From contig NZ_CP158374.1 of assembly GCF_040267705.1 (NCBI RefSeq), forward strand, positions 558,001 through 622,000: a DNA stretch of 64,000 nt, written 5' to 3'. The stretch is from Agromyces sp. G08B096 (GTDB taxonomy: Bacteria > Actinomycetota > Actinomycetes > Actinomycetales > Microbacteriaceae). Positions 18,367 through 27,084 of this stretch are shown here, in pieces (the first letter of the stretch is position 1; every line of letters starts with the position of its first letter). The notes below the pieces were generated by a model. That model ran no database searches and was not told the origin of the DNA. It saw nothing but the letters and a program-made list of their open reading frames with translations. Both the position numbers and the translations under genes were made by a program.

Positions 18367-18380
18367 TGTCAACGTTGCAA
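18367..18380. promoter_or_regulatory. LacI-type operator TGTCAACGTTGCAA
   Basis: Second palindromic site, centred on CAACGTTG. It lies 10 bp after the first and overlaps the expected -35 region of the LacI gene, whose -10 is TACGAT at 18393. This fits autorepression and control of the divergent transporter operon. Confidence 0.68.
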
Positions 18381-18405
18381 CAACGCGCTGGCTACGATGT
18401 GAACC

Positions 18406-19473
18406 GTGGAACCGAGCCCTCCCGCGTCAGCGCCCCGGAAAGCCGGGCCACCGACCCTCAAAGACGTCGCCGCCGTGGCGGGCGTCTCCTACCGGACGGT
18501 CTCCAACGTCATCAACGGGCATCGCTACATCAGCGACGTCACGCGCGAGAAGGTCGAGGCGGCGATCCGGCAGGTTGGGTATCGCCCGCAGCTGGCCGGG
18601 CGGCAGCTGCGCACCGGCCGCAGCAACCTGCTCACCCTCTCGGTGCCGTTCGTCTCGCACCCGTATTTCGCCCAGCTCGCGCACGCCGTCGTCACCCAGG
18701 CCGAGACGTTCGGATATGACGTCGTCATCGACGAGACGCGCGGCCTGCTCGAGCGCGAGCTCCGCGTGGCCGCCGGGTTCCGCGCCATCCTCACCGACGG
18801 GATCCTCTTCAGCCCGCTCTCGATCGACCTCGCCCGGTTCGAGGCCGAGCGCGGTGACACCCCGCTCGTGCTCCTCGGCGAGCGGTTCCGCAGCGCGCGG
18901 ATCGACAGCGTGGTCGTCGATAACGTGCAGTCCACCTACGATGCGACGGCCTCGCTCATCGGCCGAGGCCGCCGTCGGCTCGCGTTCCTCGGCACGGTCG
19001 CGGCGGGGACCATCGGTGCGGCACCGGCCGACCTCCGGCTGCGGGGGTTCCTGCGGGCACTCGAGGCGAACGACCTCGAGGTCGCGCGCACGATCGAGGT
19101 GTCGCGGTGGGACCAGCAGCACCCCGACGGCGACTACTCGCGCGAGGAAGGTTACGAGCGCACGACCGAGCTCATCGCGGACCTCGGCGACATCGACGGG
19201 CTCGTGTGCGCCAACGACCTGCTTGCGATCGGCGCGCTGCGCGCGTTCCGCGAGGCGGGGATCCCGGTCCCCGGCCGGGTGGCCGTCGTCGGATGGGACA
19301 ACACGGCGGAGGCGGCCTACGCGGCCCCCTCGCTCTCCACGATCGCGCCCGACCTCGACGAGATCGCCCGCCTCGCGATCGTGGCACTGCTGCGCCGGCT
19401 CGACGAGCCGGATGCCGAGCCGCAGGCAGCCTCCGCGCCGTACCGGCTGGTCACGCGCGAGTCGAGCGGCTGA
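18406..19473 (+). CDS. LacI-family transcriptional regulator
   Basis: 355 residues from a GTG. The N-terminal HTH is TLKDVAAVAGVSYRTVSNVI (about residues 17-36), with the hinge YRPQLAGRQLRTGRS and a sensor core (LLTLSVPFVSHPYFAQL, IDGLVCANDLLAIGALRAF, AVVGWDNTAEAAY). TACGAT ends seven bases before the GTG and there is no Shine-Dalgarno, so the mRNA is probably leaderless. The matching palindromes beside it and in front of the MFS-GH2 unit make it the likely local regulator of 10.2-18.2 kb. Its 3' end overlaps the convergent esterase gene by 23 bp. Confidence 0.93.
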   Translation: MEPSPPASAPRKAGPPTLKDVAAVAGVSYRTVSNVINGHRYISDVTREKVEAAIRQVGYRPQLAGRQLRTGRSNLLTLSVPFVSHPYFAQLAHAVVTQAETFGYDVVIDETRGLLERELRVAAGFRAILTDGILFSPLSIDLARFEAERGDTPLVLLGERFRSARIDSVVVDNVQSTYDATASLIGRGRRRLAFLGTVAAGTIGAAPADLRLRGFLRALEANDLEVARTIEVSRWDQQHPDGDYSREEGYERTTELIADLGDIDGLVCANDLLAIGALRAFREAGIPVPGRVAVVGWDNTAEAAYAAPSLSTIAPDLDEIARLAIVALLRRLDEPDAEPQAASAPYRLVTRESSG

Positions 19474-20476
19474 CCGCCGGGCGCGTGAGCGCCCGCTCGA
19501 GGTGCGCGAGGCCGGCGGCCGAGGCATCCGCCCGTACGTCGTCGATGCCGGGGAACTCGGCGTGCCCGGCGGGCAGCACCGCGAGCTCGAGCTCAGCGCC
19601 CGCGACGCGCGCGGCCGCGCGCTCGATGCCGTTGGCGACGGCGAACTGGCCGGGCGGTGGCACCACCACGTCCCAGCGGGCGGCCTCGACCCGGACCGGC
19701 ACGCGCAGGAACGTCGCGGCGGTCGACGCGTCGAAGGTGCGCAGCACCTCCCGCGCCTCGGGGTGCACGGCGACGTGCCGCCGCACGGCCTCGCCGCTGC
19801 CCTCGCACGCGAGCCCGAGCCGCAGGTCGTACTGCCCGAAGCTCGGCACGATGAGGGTCGCCCCCACGTAGCGGTCGTCCCAGGGCAGGGCGAGCGCGCC
19901 GATGCCGCCGCCGAAGCTCTCGCCGATGTAGTACAGCGGCAGCGGCCCGGCGACCTCCGTCAGCGCGTCGGCCGCGTGCCACAGGTCGACGGCGCAGCGG
20001 CCGAGCACGTACGTCTCGATCGCCTGGATGCCGTGCAGCACGTGCTCGTCCTTCACGGCCGGGGCGCCGACGCCGGCGTTGAGCGTGCCGAGCCCTCGCG
20101 CCACGGGGAAGATCGCGGCCGCGTCGGCGGGCACGCGCGAGAAGTCGGGGGCGTCGCGTCCGCCGTACCCGTGGCCGTGCACGACGCCGACCCGCGCGGC
20201 GCCCTCGGCCGGCACGGCGAGCCAGGCCCGCAGCCGCAGCCCCTCGGCGGCGGTGTGCTCGACGAGCGACACCTCGTGCGCGCCGACCCGGCCGAGCGGC
20301 GTGAGCTGCGGCTCGGGCGCCACCGCGGATGCCTCCACCCGCCAGGTGCGCCAGGTCTCGGCGAAGCCGGCCGCGGCCTCGACCGGCTCGACCGCTCGGA
20401 GATCGGCGAGGTCGTAGCCGTAGGTGCCGTCGATGGCGCTGCCGGCGAACCACTCGTCGTAGGGTGCGGGGATCAT
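19451..20476 (-). CDS. Acetyl xylan esterase (CE7)-like alpha/beta hydrolase
   Basis: 341 residues, ATG with GAGAGGA upstream. The HGHGYGGRD oxyanion region, nucleophile elbow YIGESFGGG and late His in LPAGHAEFPG give the serine triad. The N-terminal shape (YGYDLADLRAVEP, TWRVEASAVAP) resembles carbohydrate esterase family 7, cytoplasmic enzymes that deacetylate imported oligosaccharides. No signal peptide is present, which agrees with that. It is divergent from the DeoR gene at 20564, with 87 bp between them. Acetyl-oligosaccharide deacetylation is inferred from family and context. Confidence 0.75.
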   Translation of the reverse strand: MIPAPYDEWFAGSAIDGTYGYDLADLRAVEPVEAAAGFAETWRTWRVEASAVAPEPQLTPLGRVGAHEVSLVEHTAAEGLRLRAWLAVPAEGAARVGVVHGHGYGGRDAPDFSRVPADAAAIFPVARGLGTLNAGVGAPAVKDEHVLHGIQAIETYVLGRCAVDLWHAADALTEVAGPLPLYYIGESFGGGIGALALPWDDRYVGATLIVPSFGQYDLRLGLACEGSGEAVRRHVAVHPEAREVLRTFDASTAATFLRVPVRVEAARWDVVVPPPGQFAVANGIERAAARVAGAELELAVLPAGHAEFPGIDDVRADASAAGLAHLERALTRPAVSRSTRA

Positions 20477-20563
20477 GCGGGTCCTCTCAGGTGGGGCTCG
20501 GTTGCCGTCGTCGCCCGGCGCGATCGGCGTGGCAGACTGGCCCGAGGGTCGGAAGGAGAGCGG

Positions 20564-21385
20564 GTGCTCGTCGCGGAACGCAGGGCGCGGATCATCGCCG
20601 AAGTGCGCCGGCGCGGTGCGGCGACCCTCGCCGATCTGGCCGGAGAACTGGGCGTCAGCGCGATGACCGTGCGCCGCGACATCGAGGCGCTCGACGCCGA
20701 GGGGCTCATCGCCAAGGTGCGCGGCGGCGCGACGACGCCCGGTACCGCACGCCCGGCCGACGCCGGCGACCGCGGCTTCGAGGCGCGCACCCATCGGATG
20801 CTCCGCGAGAAGCGCGCCATCGCCCGCCAGGCGGCGACGCTCGTCGAGCCGGGCATGGCCGTCGGGCTCTCGGGCGGATCGAGCTCGTGGGTGCTCGCGC
20901 AAGAGCTCCGCTCCGTGCCCGACCTCACGATCGTCACGAACTCGCTGCCGGTGGCCGACCTCTTCGCCCGGCCCGATCGCGCCGACGAACCGTACACCCA
21001 GACCGTCGTGCTCACGGGCGGCGTGCGCACCCCCTCCGACGCGCTCGTCGGACCGGTCGCCGTGCGCTCGCTCGAGCAGCTGCACTGCGACATCGTCTTC
21101 CTCGGCGTGCACGGCGTCGATCTGCAGGCGGGGCTCACCACCACGAACCTGCTCGAGGCCGAGACCGACCGCGCGCTCGTCGCGGCGGGCCGCGAGGCGG
21201 TCGTCCTGGCCGACCACGCCAAGTGGGGCGTCGTCGGGCTCACGACCATCGTCGACCTGCACGAGGTCGACCGGCTCCTCACCGACGACGGGCTCGCGCC
21301 GGAGGCGCAGCAGGCGCTCGGCGAGCAGGTCGGCGAGCTCTGGGTCGTGCCGGTCGAGGGCGACGCGCCGACCGGCGAGAGCTGA
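20564..21385 (+). CDS. DeoR/GlpR-family transcriptional regulator
   Basis: 273 residues from a GTG with GGAAGGAG upstream. The N-terminal HTH is LADLAGELGVSAMTVRRDIE followed by the DeoR signature region (GLIAKVRGGATTP). The C-terminal sensor domain has VGLSGGSSSWVLAQEL and the phosphosugar-binding style SLEQLHCDIVFLGVHGVD. DeoR regulators usually sense sugar phosphates. It lies between the CE7 esterase (divergent) and the five-gene FAD/ABC operon (convergent), so either may be a target; no operator could be assigned. Confidence 0.9.
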   Translation: MLVAERRARIIAEVRRRGAATLADLAGELGVSAMTVRRDIEALDAEGLIAKVRGGATTPGTARPADAGDRGFEARTHRMLREKRAIARQAATLVEPGMAVGLSGGSSSWVLAQELRSVPDLTIVTNSLPVADLFARPDRADEPYTQTVVLTGGVRTPSDALVGPVAVRSLEQLHCDIVFLGVHGVDLQAGLTTTNLLEAETDRALVAAGREAVVLADHAKWGVVGLTTIVDLHEVDRLLTDDGLAPEAQQALGEQVGELWVVPVEGDAPTGES

Positions 21386-21398
21386 GCGGCCACCCGGG

Positions 21399-22376
21399 TC
21401 AGCGGGCGGTGCTCGCGCGCGCCACGATGTGCGCGTCGACGATCACGTGCCGCACGGGCAGGTCGGCCCCCGGGCGCGCGGCGATCTGGCGTTCGAGCTC
21501 GGTGAGGGCCGCCTCGACGATGCCCTCCTTGTCGGGCGCCACCGAGCTGAGTGCGGGCGTCGCGAAGCGGGCCTGGCGGACATCGTCGATGCCGATGACG
21601 GCGACCGTCCGCGGCACGGCGACGCCGGCTTCGTGCAGCGCCGCCAGCACGCCGAACGCGACGGAGTCGTTCGAGCACACGACGCCGTCGAAGTCGACGC
21701 CGGCGGCGAGGAGCTCACGCATCGCGCGGGCGCCCTCTTCGGGGGTGAAGGAGGCGAGCTGCGCGACGAGCGCCGGATCGGCGGCGAGCCCGAGGGCGGG
21801 ATCCGCGACGGCCTCACGGTATCCGGAGTAGCGCTGGTCCGCGGCATCCGAGGGGCTGGCGTCGCGCGGGCCGACGAAGGCGACGCGGCGGCAGCCGACC
21901 GACGCGAGGTGCGCCGTGGCCTCGCGCGCGGCGCGGCGGTTGTCGATCGTGACGTGCGTGAACGGGCTCACCTGGATGTGCTCGCCGAGCAGCACCAGCG
22001 GCCCGGGTGACGTGCGCCGGGTGAGGTCGCCGACGGTGAGCGAGCGGGGGATGTGGATGAGCCCGTCGGTCGGCGGCAGTCCGACACCGTTGGCGATGTC
22101 GACCTCGCGGTCGTGGTCGCCCTCGGTCTGCTGGATCAGGATCGACAGGCCGCGTTCGTTGGCCCGCCGGACGAGGAGCGCGGTCAGCTCGGCGAAGTAC
22201 GGCTCCTCCAGGTTCGGCACCGCGAGCGCGGCGATGCCGGTGCGCGCGCGCACGGGAGCGGGAGTGCTGCGTCGGGGTGCGGGGGAGGCGTCGCCCACGG
22301 TGCTGCTCCTCGTCGAGATCCGGTCGGAGCCCGAGCGATCGGCCCCGGTGACGACGCTAGCGCGTGCGCGACTCAT
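21399..22376 (-). CDS. LacI-like sensor-domain protein without a DNA-binding domain
   Basis: 325 residues. The LacI effector core begins directly after about 44 low-complexity residues (RTGIAALAVPNLEEPYFAEL) and continues through VDFDGVVCSNDSVAFGVLAA and VIGIDDVRQARFATPALSSV. The HTH and hinge helix that precede this core in true LacI regulators are absent. They cannot be recovered upstream, because the start codon overlaps the stop of the FAD oxidoreductase gene (ATGA). It may modulate another regulator, bind the sugar, or be a decayed regulator. It has no signal peptide, so it is not a binding protein. Confidence 0.8.
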   Translation of the reverse strand: MSRARASVVTGADRSGSDRISTRSSTVGDASPAPRRSTPAPVRARTGIAALAVPNLEEPYFAELTALLVRRANERGLSILIQQTEGDHDREVDIANGVGLPPTDGLIHIPRSLTVGDLTRRTSPGPLVLLGEHIQVSPFTHVTIDNRRAAREATAHLASVGCRRVAFVGPRDASPSDAADQRYSGYREAVADPALGLAADPALVAQLASFTPEEGARAMRELLAAGVDFDGVVCSNDSVAFGVLAALHEAGVAVPRTVAVIGIDDVRQARFATPALSSVAPDKEGIVEAALTELERQIAARPGADLPVRHVIVDAHIVARASTAR

Positions 22377-24646
22377 GCCTGCACCCGGAACGCCACGACC
22401 CGCGCCTCGCGGGCGCCGTTCGTCGCCTCGACCACGAGGCGCGCGGCCCGGATGGGGCCGAGCTCGGCGGGCAGCGGGTGGATGCGGTGGCGACGCCGGT
22501 TGTCGCGCTCGGCGACGACCTCCACCCAGGACGCGGCATCCGGTGCATCGACGGGCAGCACCTCGACCCGGTAGTCGCGCACCAGCTGCGGCAGCACCTC
22601 GTCGGGGCTGCGGTGGTGGTGCAGGGTGTTCAGCTCGAGGTCGACATCGTCGTCGAACACGAGCCGAACCTCGCGGGCCTCGACGGGCTCATCCCAGTCG
22701 AGGCGCAGCCATTCGGGCTCACCGGGCCGCATCGGCTCCGACGCCCATTCGTTCGGTCCGCCGTACGGGCGGTTGAAGCCGCTGATCGCGCGCTCGGGCG
22801 CGAGCGCCTCGCTCTCCGCCGGCGTGCGGAACACGACGGCACGGCCGCGCAGCGGCTTCGTCGGCCACTGCACGAGCAGCTCGTCGCGGCTGATCTCGAC
22901 GTTCTGGTCGTCATTGTCGACGCGGTGCACGAGGGTCAGCACGCCGGGCGGCAGCGGGGCGGTGGTGTGCACGGCGAGCTCGGGGTTCGCGCGGAGCACC
23001 ACGATCGCGTTCTGCGGCGTCGCCGGCGCGAACGGCACGTCGACGCGCACCCAGCGGGCCTCGCCGGCCTCCACCGCGACCGAGGTCGCATGCTCGAGCA
23101 CCGCCGGCACGACGTTCTGCGGCTTGCCCGTCGAGAACACCTCGACCTCGAGCGTCGTGTCGCGGTCGGCGGCGACCCACAGATCGATGGTCGTGAGCCG
23201 CGGATGCGCGGGCAGCACGATGCCGAGATCGTCGACGAGCGGATGCCGCGTCCGCTCGTCGCCCTCGCCGGCACCGGCCGCGATCGCGGCCAGGGTGCTC
23301 GACGCGCTCGCGCGGGCCCGACGTGCCAGGTCGGTCGGGTCGTCGTTCGCGACGCCGAGGACCGAGGCATCCCATCGCAGCAGCGTCTGGCGCAGCTCCT
23401 CGCGCCGGTGCAGGTAGAGCTCGCGCGGCGTGACGCCGTGCTCGACGCAGAGCGCCGCCGCGGTGCCGGCGGCCTCGCCCATCGCGGCGCACGTGGCCAT
23501 GACCCGGGCGGCGCCGAACGCGATGTGCGTCGCAGATACATCGCGGCCGGCCATGAGCAGGTTCTCGACGTTCGCCGAGTACAGCGAGCGGAACGGGATC
23601 TCGAACACGCCCTCGGAGAACCGCTGCAGCGCACCGGCACCCTCGGCGTACATGCCCTGCGCGGGGTGCAGGTCGATCGACCAGCCGCCGAACGCGACGC
23701 CGTCGTCGAACGAGGTCTGCCCGATGATGTCGCCCTGATGCAGCGTGTAGTCGCCGATGAACCGCCGGTACTCGCGCTTGCCCGGAAGGTTGCCGATCCA
23801 CTCGAGCGTGAGAGTGTCGGCGTCGAACTTCCCGGAGTTCTTGATGTAGTCCCAGATGCCGAGGATCACCCCGCGGAGCTCGTCGCGGATGCGCTCGTTG
23901 TCGTCGACGATGTCGAGCTCGCCGCCCCACTCGATCCACCAGTAGTGCGCCCCCGAGTCGCCCGAGCGGATGACCCGGGAGGTCGGGATCGGGGTGCTCG
24001 TGATGTCCTTCGCGGTCTCGGGCGCGATGTACTTCACCGGGCGCCCGACGTCCTTCGTGTAGAAGAGCAGCGTCGAGCCGAGGAACTCGCGCACCGGCTC
24101 CTCCGGGGCCCACTCCTCGCCGAACTCCGCCTTGCCTTCCTTGCCGAGCCGGTACCTGGCGCCCGCGAGATGACCGACGAGCCCGTCGCCCGTGCAGTCG
24201 AGGAAGACGGGCGCGGTGAACGTGGTACGGATCTCCGAGCCCATCGTCCACCCGGTCACCGACTCGACGCGGCGCGCGTCGTCGGGACCTGATGCCTCGA
24301 CCTCGAGCACCTCGGTGTTGAGGAAGAGCCGGAGGTTCGGCTCCCGGCGCACGGTGTCGAGCACGACGTCGTCCCAGTAGACCGGGTTGCCCTCGGGGTT
24401 GCGGAACTGGTTCTCGACGTACAGCTCGCCGATGATGCCGGTCTCCCGCGCCCAGCGCTGGTTGCCGTGCGCGGTCGCCCCGCACACCCACACCCGCACC
24501 TCGGAGGAGGAGTTTCCGCCGAGCACCGGGCGGTTGTTCACCAGCACGACCTGCCGTCCCTGGCGGGCGGCCGCGACGGCGGCGCTCACGCCGGCGAGCC
24601 CGCCTCCGACCACGATGATGTCGGCCTCGACGGTCTGGGTGCGCAT
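22373..24646 (-). CDS. FAD-dependent oxidoreductase with C-terminal beta-domain
   Basis: 757 residues. An N-terminal Rossmann motif, ADIIVVGGGLAGVSAAVAAA (residues 8-27), and VLGGNSSSEVRVW match the large FAD-dependent oxidoreductase group (FAD_oxidored, PF12831) often found in sugar-catabolic operons. The last 200 residues look like a galactose-binding/discoidin-type beta-sandwich (RLVFDDDVDLELN). There is no signal peptide. It follows the binding-protein gene by 96 bp in a five-gene operon, so oxidation of the imported sugar or its product is the natural inference. The acceptor and substrate are unknown. Confidence 0.83.
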   Translation of the reverse strand: MRTQTVEADIIVVGGGLAGVSAAVAAARQGRQVVLVNNRPVLGGNSSSEVRVWVCGATAHGNQRWARETGIIGELYVENQFRNPEGNPVYWDDVVLDTVRREPNLRLFLNTEVLEVEASGPDDARRVESVTGWTMGSEIRTTFTAPVFLDCTGDGLVGHLAGARYRLGKEGKAEFGEEWAPEEPVREFLGSTLLFYTKDVGRPVKYIAPETAKDITSTPIPTSRVIRSGDSGAHYWWIEWGGELDIVDDNERIRDELRGVILGIWDYIKNSGKFDADTLTLEWIGNLPGKREYRRFIGDYTLHQGDIIGQTSFDDGVAFGGWSIDLHPAQGMYAEGAGALQRFSEGVFEIPFRSLYSANVENLLMAGRDVSATHIAFGAARVMATCAAMGEAAGTAAALCVEHGVTPRELYLHRREELRQTLLRWDASVLGVANDDPTDLARRARASASSTLAAIAAGAGEGDERTRHPLVDDLGIVLPAHPRLTTIDLWVAADRDTTLEVEVFSTGKPQNVVPAVLEHATSVAVEAGEARWVRVDVPFAPATPQNAIVVLRANPELAVHTTAPLPPGVLTLVHRVDNDDQNVEISRDELLVQWPTKPLRGRAVVFRTPAESEALAPERAISGFNRPYGGPNEWASEPMRPGEPEWLRLDWDEPVEAREVRLVFDDDVDLELNTLHHHRSPDEVLPQLVRDYRVEVLPVDAPDAASWVEVVAERDNRRRHRIHPLPAELGPIRAARLVVEATNGAREARVVAFRVQA

Positions 24647-24742
24647 TGCTGGTGGGGTCCTTCCGGTGGTGCGGGGTGTGGGGGTGCGGGGCGGAGTCCG
24701 GTGTGCGGTCGGGTCGGACCCTGCTGGGCCCGACCCGACGGA

Positions 24743-26062
24743 TCAGCCGATGAGCTGCTGGGCGGTCTCGCCCGCTTCCTTCATGGCGTCGGCCGGGCTC
24801 TGCTGCCCGACGAGCACGGCCTGCACCTTCTCGGCCACGGCCGACTCGATCTGGGCGTACTGCGGGAACTGCCAGAACGGGTTCGTGGTCGCGGTCTTGG
24901 TGATGCGCTCGCTGAAGAGCACGCCGAACTCGTCGCCGGTGACGACGTCGGAGGCGAGCGCCTCTTCCGTGACCGGCGGCAGGCCGCGGATCTCGTAGTC
25001 AGCGAGCACGGCCTCGGTGTCGGAGGTCGCCCACTGGCCGAAGTCGGCCGCGGTCTCGGCGCCCTCGCCGGAGACGACCGCGATCGCGCCGCCCCAGACG
25101 AGCGCGCGGGGCGTGTCGCCCTTCTTCAGCACGGGGCGGGAGACCGGCACGAGCTTGGACGCGAGGTCGGCGTCGGGCGACTCCTTCGTGACCGCGCCGC
25201 GGCCCACGGGCGCGTCGTCGTAGATCGCGGTGCGGCCCTGCGCGAACAGGGAGCGGGCGTCGAAGCGGTCGACGTCGGCGGCGATGAGGCCCTGGTCGTA
25301 GAGCGACTTGTACCAGGTCACCGCCTCGATGCTGGCGTCGTCGCCGATCGTGACCTCGCCCTTCTTCACCAGCGGGCTGCCGAACGTCTGCATCCAGATG
25401 AGGATGTCCTTCAGCTGGGCGGCCTTCGTCGAGGCGGCGTAGGGGATGAGTCCGCCGCCGAGGCCCTTCAGGTCCTTCAGGGCCGACTCGAACGCATCGA
25501 TGGAGGTGGGGAACTCGTCAGCCGAGATGCCGGCGCGGTCGAGGATCTCGGAGTTGGTGACGAGGCCGATGGCGCCGATCGTCCACGGGAACGCGTACTG
25601 CACGCCGTCGAACTGCGCGGCCGTGAGCGCGGACTCGGTGTAGCCGCGGCCCTTCGTGAGCGCGGAGACGTCCTGCAGCTTGCCGAGCGCGGCGAGCGAC
25701 CCCAGCCAGGCGACGTCGACGTGCGCCGCGCCGGCGAACTGACCCCCGCGCACCTGCAGCATGAGCTGGTTGAAGTACTCGTTGTACGGGAACGAGACCT
25801 CCTCGATCTCGACCTTCTCCGCGCTCGAGTACTGCTGGAGGAGCGCCTTCAGTGCCGGCGCCGCGGCCTCCTCGGTGAGCGACCAGCTGGCGAAGGAGAA
25901 GTCGGTCGGCGTGAACGAGCCGGTGCCGGCGGTCGCGGCCGGGGCGCCGCCGGTCCCGGTCGGCGCGCAGGCGGCGAGGGTCGCCGTCGCGGCGCCGATG
26001 CCGAGGATCGAGAGCGCCTGGCGACGGGTGATCGCGGACTTCAGGCCGGTGGGTGCGGACAT
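24743..26062 (-). CDS. Sugar-binding lipoprotein with twin-arginine signal
   Basis: 439 residues, ATG with GAGGAGGAA upstream. The N-terminus TRRQALSILGIG followed by LAAC is a twin-arginine lipoprotein signal, so this binding protein is probably exported folded by Tat and then lipidated, unlike the two Sec-type binding proteins in the other loci. The body is a family-1 solute-binding protein (FSFASWSLTEEAAAPALKAL, AQFDGVQYAFPWTIGAIGLV). It sits third in the operon after the two permeases. Confidence 0.9.
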   Translation of the reverse strand: MSAPTGLKSAITRRQALSILGIGAATATLAACAPTGTGGAPAATAGTGSFTPTDFSFASWSLTEEAAAPALKALLQQYSSAEKVEIEEVSFPYNEYFNQLMLQVRGGQFAGAAHVDVAWLGSLAALGKLQDVSALTKGRGYTESALTAAQFDGVQYAFPWTIGAIGLVTNSEILDRAGISADEFPTSIDAFESALKDLKGLGGGLIPYAASTKAAQLKDILIWMQTFGSPLVKKGEVTIGDDASIEAVTWYKSLYDQGLIAADVDRFDARSLFAQGRTAIYDDAPVGRGAVTKESPDADLASKLVPVSRPVLKKGDTPRALVWGGAIAVVSGEGAETAADFGQWATSDTEAVLADYEIRGLPPVTEEALASDVVTGDEFGVLFSERITKTATTNPFWQFPQYAQIESAVAEKVQAVLVGQQSPADAMKEAGETAQQLIG

Positions 26063-26130
26063 GGTTCCTCCTCTTCGAGGGGTCGGATGGTGCGGGTGGG
26101 GTGCGTGATGAGGTGGCCGGGCGGCCGGCG

Positions 26131-27084
26131 TCAGCCCTTGACCGCGCCGGCGGTCATGCCGCCGACGAGGTAGCGCTGGAGGGCGATGAACGCGATCGCG
26201 ACGGGCAGCGACACGACGAGTGACGCGGCCATCAGTTCGGGCCAGGCGGTGGATGCCTCGCCGATGAACGTGTTCACGAGGCCGGGCGGCAGCGTCTGCT
26301 TGTCGGGCCCGGCGAGCGTGAGCGCGAAGATGAAGTCGTTCCAGCCGCGGACGAAGGCGAACAGGCCGGCGGCGACGAGGCCGGGCGCGGAGAGCGGCAG
26401 CACGATCTCGTGGATGATCCGCATGCGCGAGGCCCCGTCGACGCGGGCGGCCTCGATGAGTTCGTCGGGGATGGTGTCGAAGAACCCCTTCAGCATCCAC
26501 ACGCAGAGCGGCAGCGTGAACGTCGTGAACGAGAGCGCGAGCGCCGTGTAGGTGTTGAGCAGGCCGTACGCCGCGAAGACCGTGTACAGGGTCACGAGCA
26601 GCAGCGCCTGGGGGAACATCTGCGATGCGAGCACGAAGTACATCAGCGAGCGGCGCCCGCGGTAGCGGAACTTCGAGAACGCGAAGCCCATGTACGCCGA
26701 CACGATGACCGACAGCACGGCCGTGATGACCGAGACGATGATGCTGTTGCGCAGATAGCCGAAGATCGCCTCGTTGGTGAAGATCGCCGCGTAGGCGTCG
26801 AAGGTGATCTCGGTCGGGAAGAGCTTCGGCGGGTAGGCGAAGACCTCGGTCCGCGGGGTGAGCGAGGTCGCGAGCAGCCAGTAGACGGGCAGCAGGGCGA
26901 AGCCGCCGCAGACGATCACGGCCGCCCAGGCGGCGACCCGGACGCCCGGGCGCTCGGAGCGCAGGGCGCTCGGCTTCCGCGGCCGGCGTGCCCGGCGGGC
27001 GTCGCGCGGCGCGACCTCGGCCGCGACGACGTCGGCGGGCATGGGGGTGACGGGGCCGGCGGGGAGCTGCGTGTCGAGGCTCAT
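26131..27084 (-). CDS. Sugar ABC transporter permease, MalG type
   Basis: 317 residues. A long basic N-terminal tail (ARRARRPRKPSALRSERPG) is followed by six membrane segments. The EAA loop reads IPDELIEAARVDGASRMRII and the C-terminus VGGMTAGAVKG is MalG-like. It overlaps the MalF-type gene by four bases and precedes the binding-protein gene by 68 bp. Confidence 0.93.
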   Translation of the reverse strand: MSLDTQLPAGPVTPMPADVVAAEVAPRDARRARRPRKPSALRSERPGVRVAAWAAVIVCGGFALLPVYWLLATSLTPRTEVFAYPPKLFPTEITFDAYAAIFTNEAIFGYLRNSIIVSVITAVLSVIVSAYMGFAFSKFRYRGRRSLMYFVLASQMFPQALLLVTLYTVFAAYGLLNTYTALALSFTTFTLPLCVWMLKGFFDTIPDELIEAARVDGASRMRIIHEIVLPLSAPGLVAAGLFAFVRGWNDFIFALTLAGPDKQTLPPGLVNTFIGEASTAWPELMAASLVVSLPVAIAFIALQRYLVGGMTAGAVKG

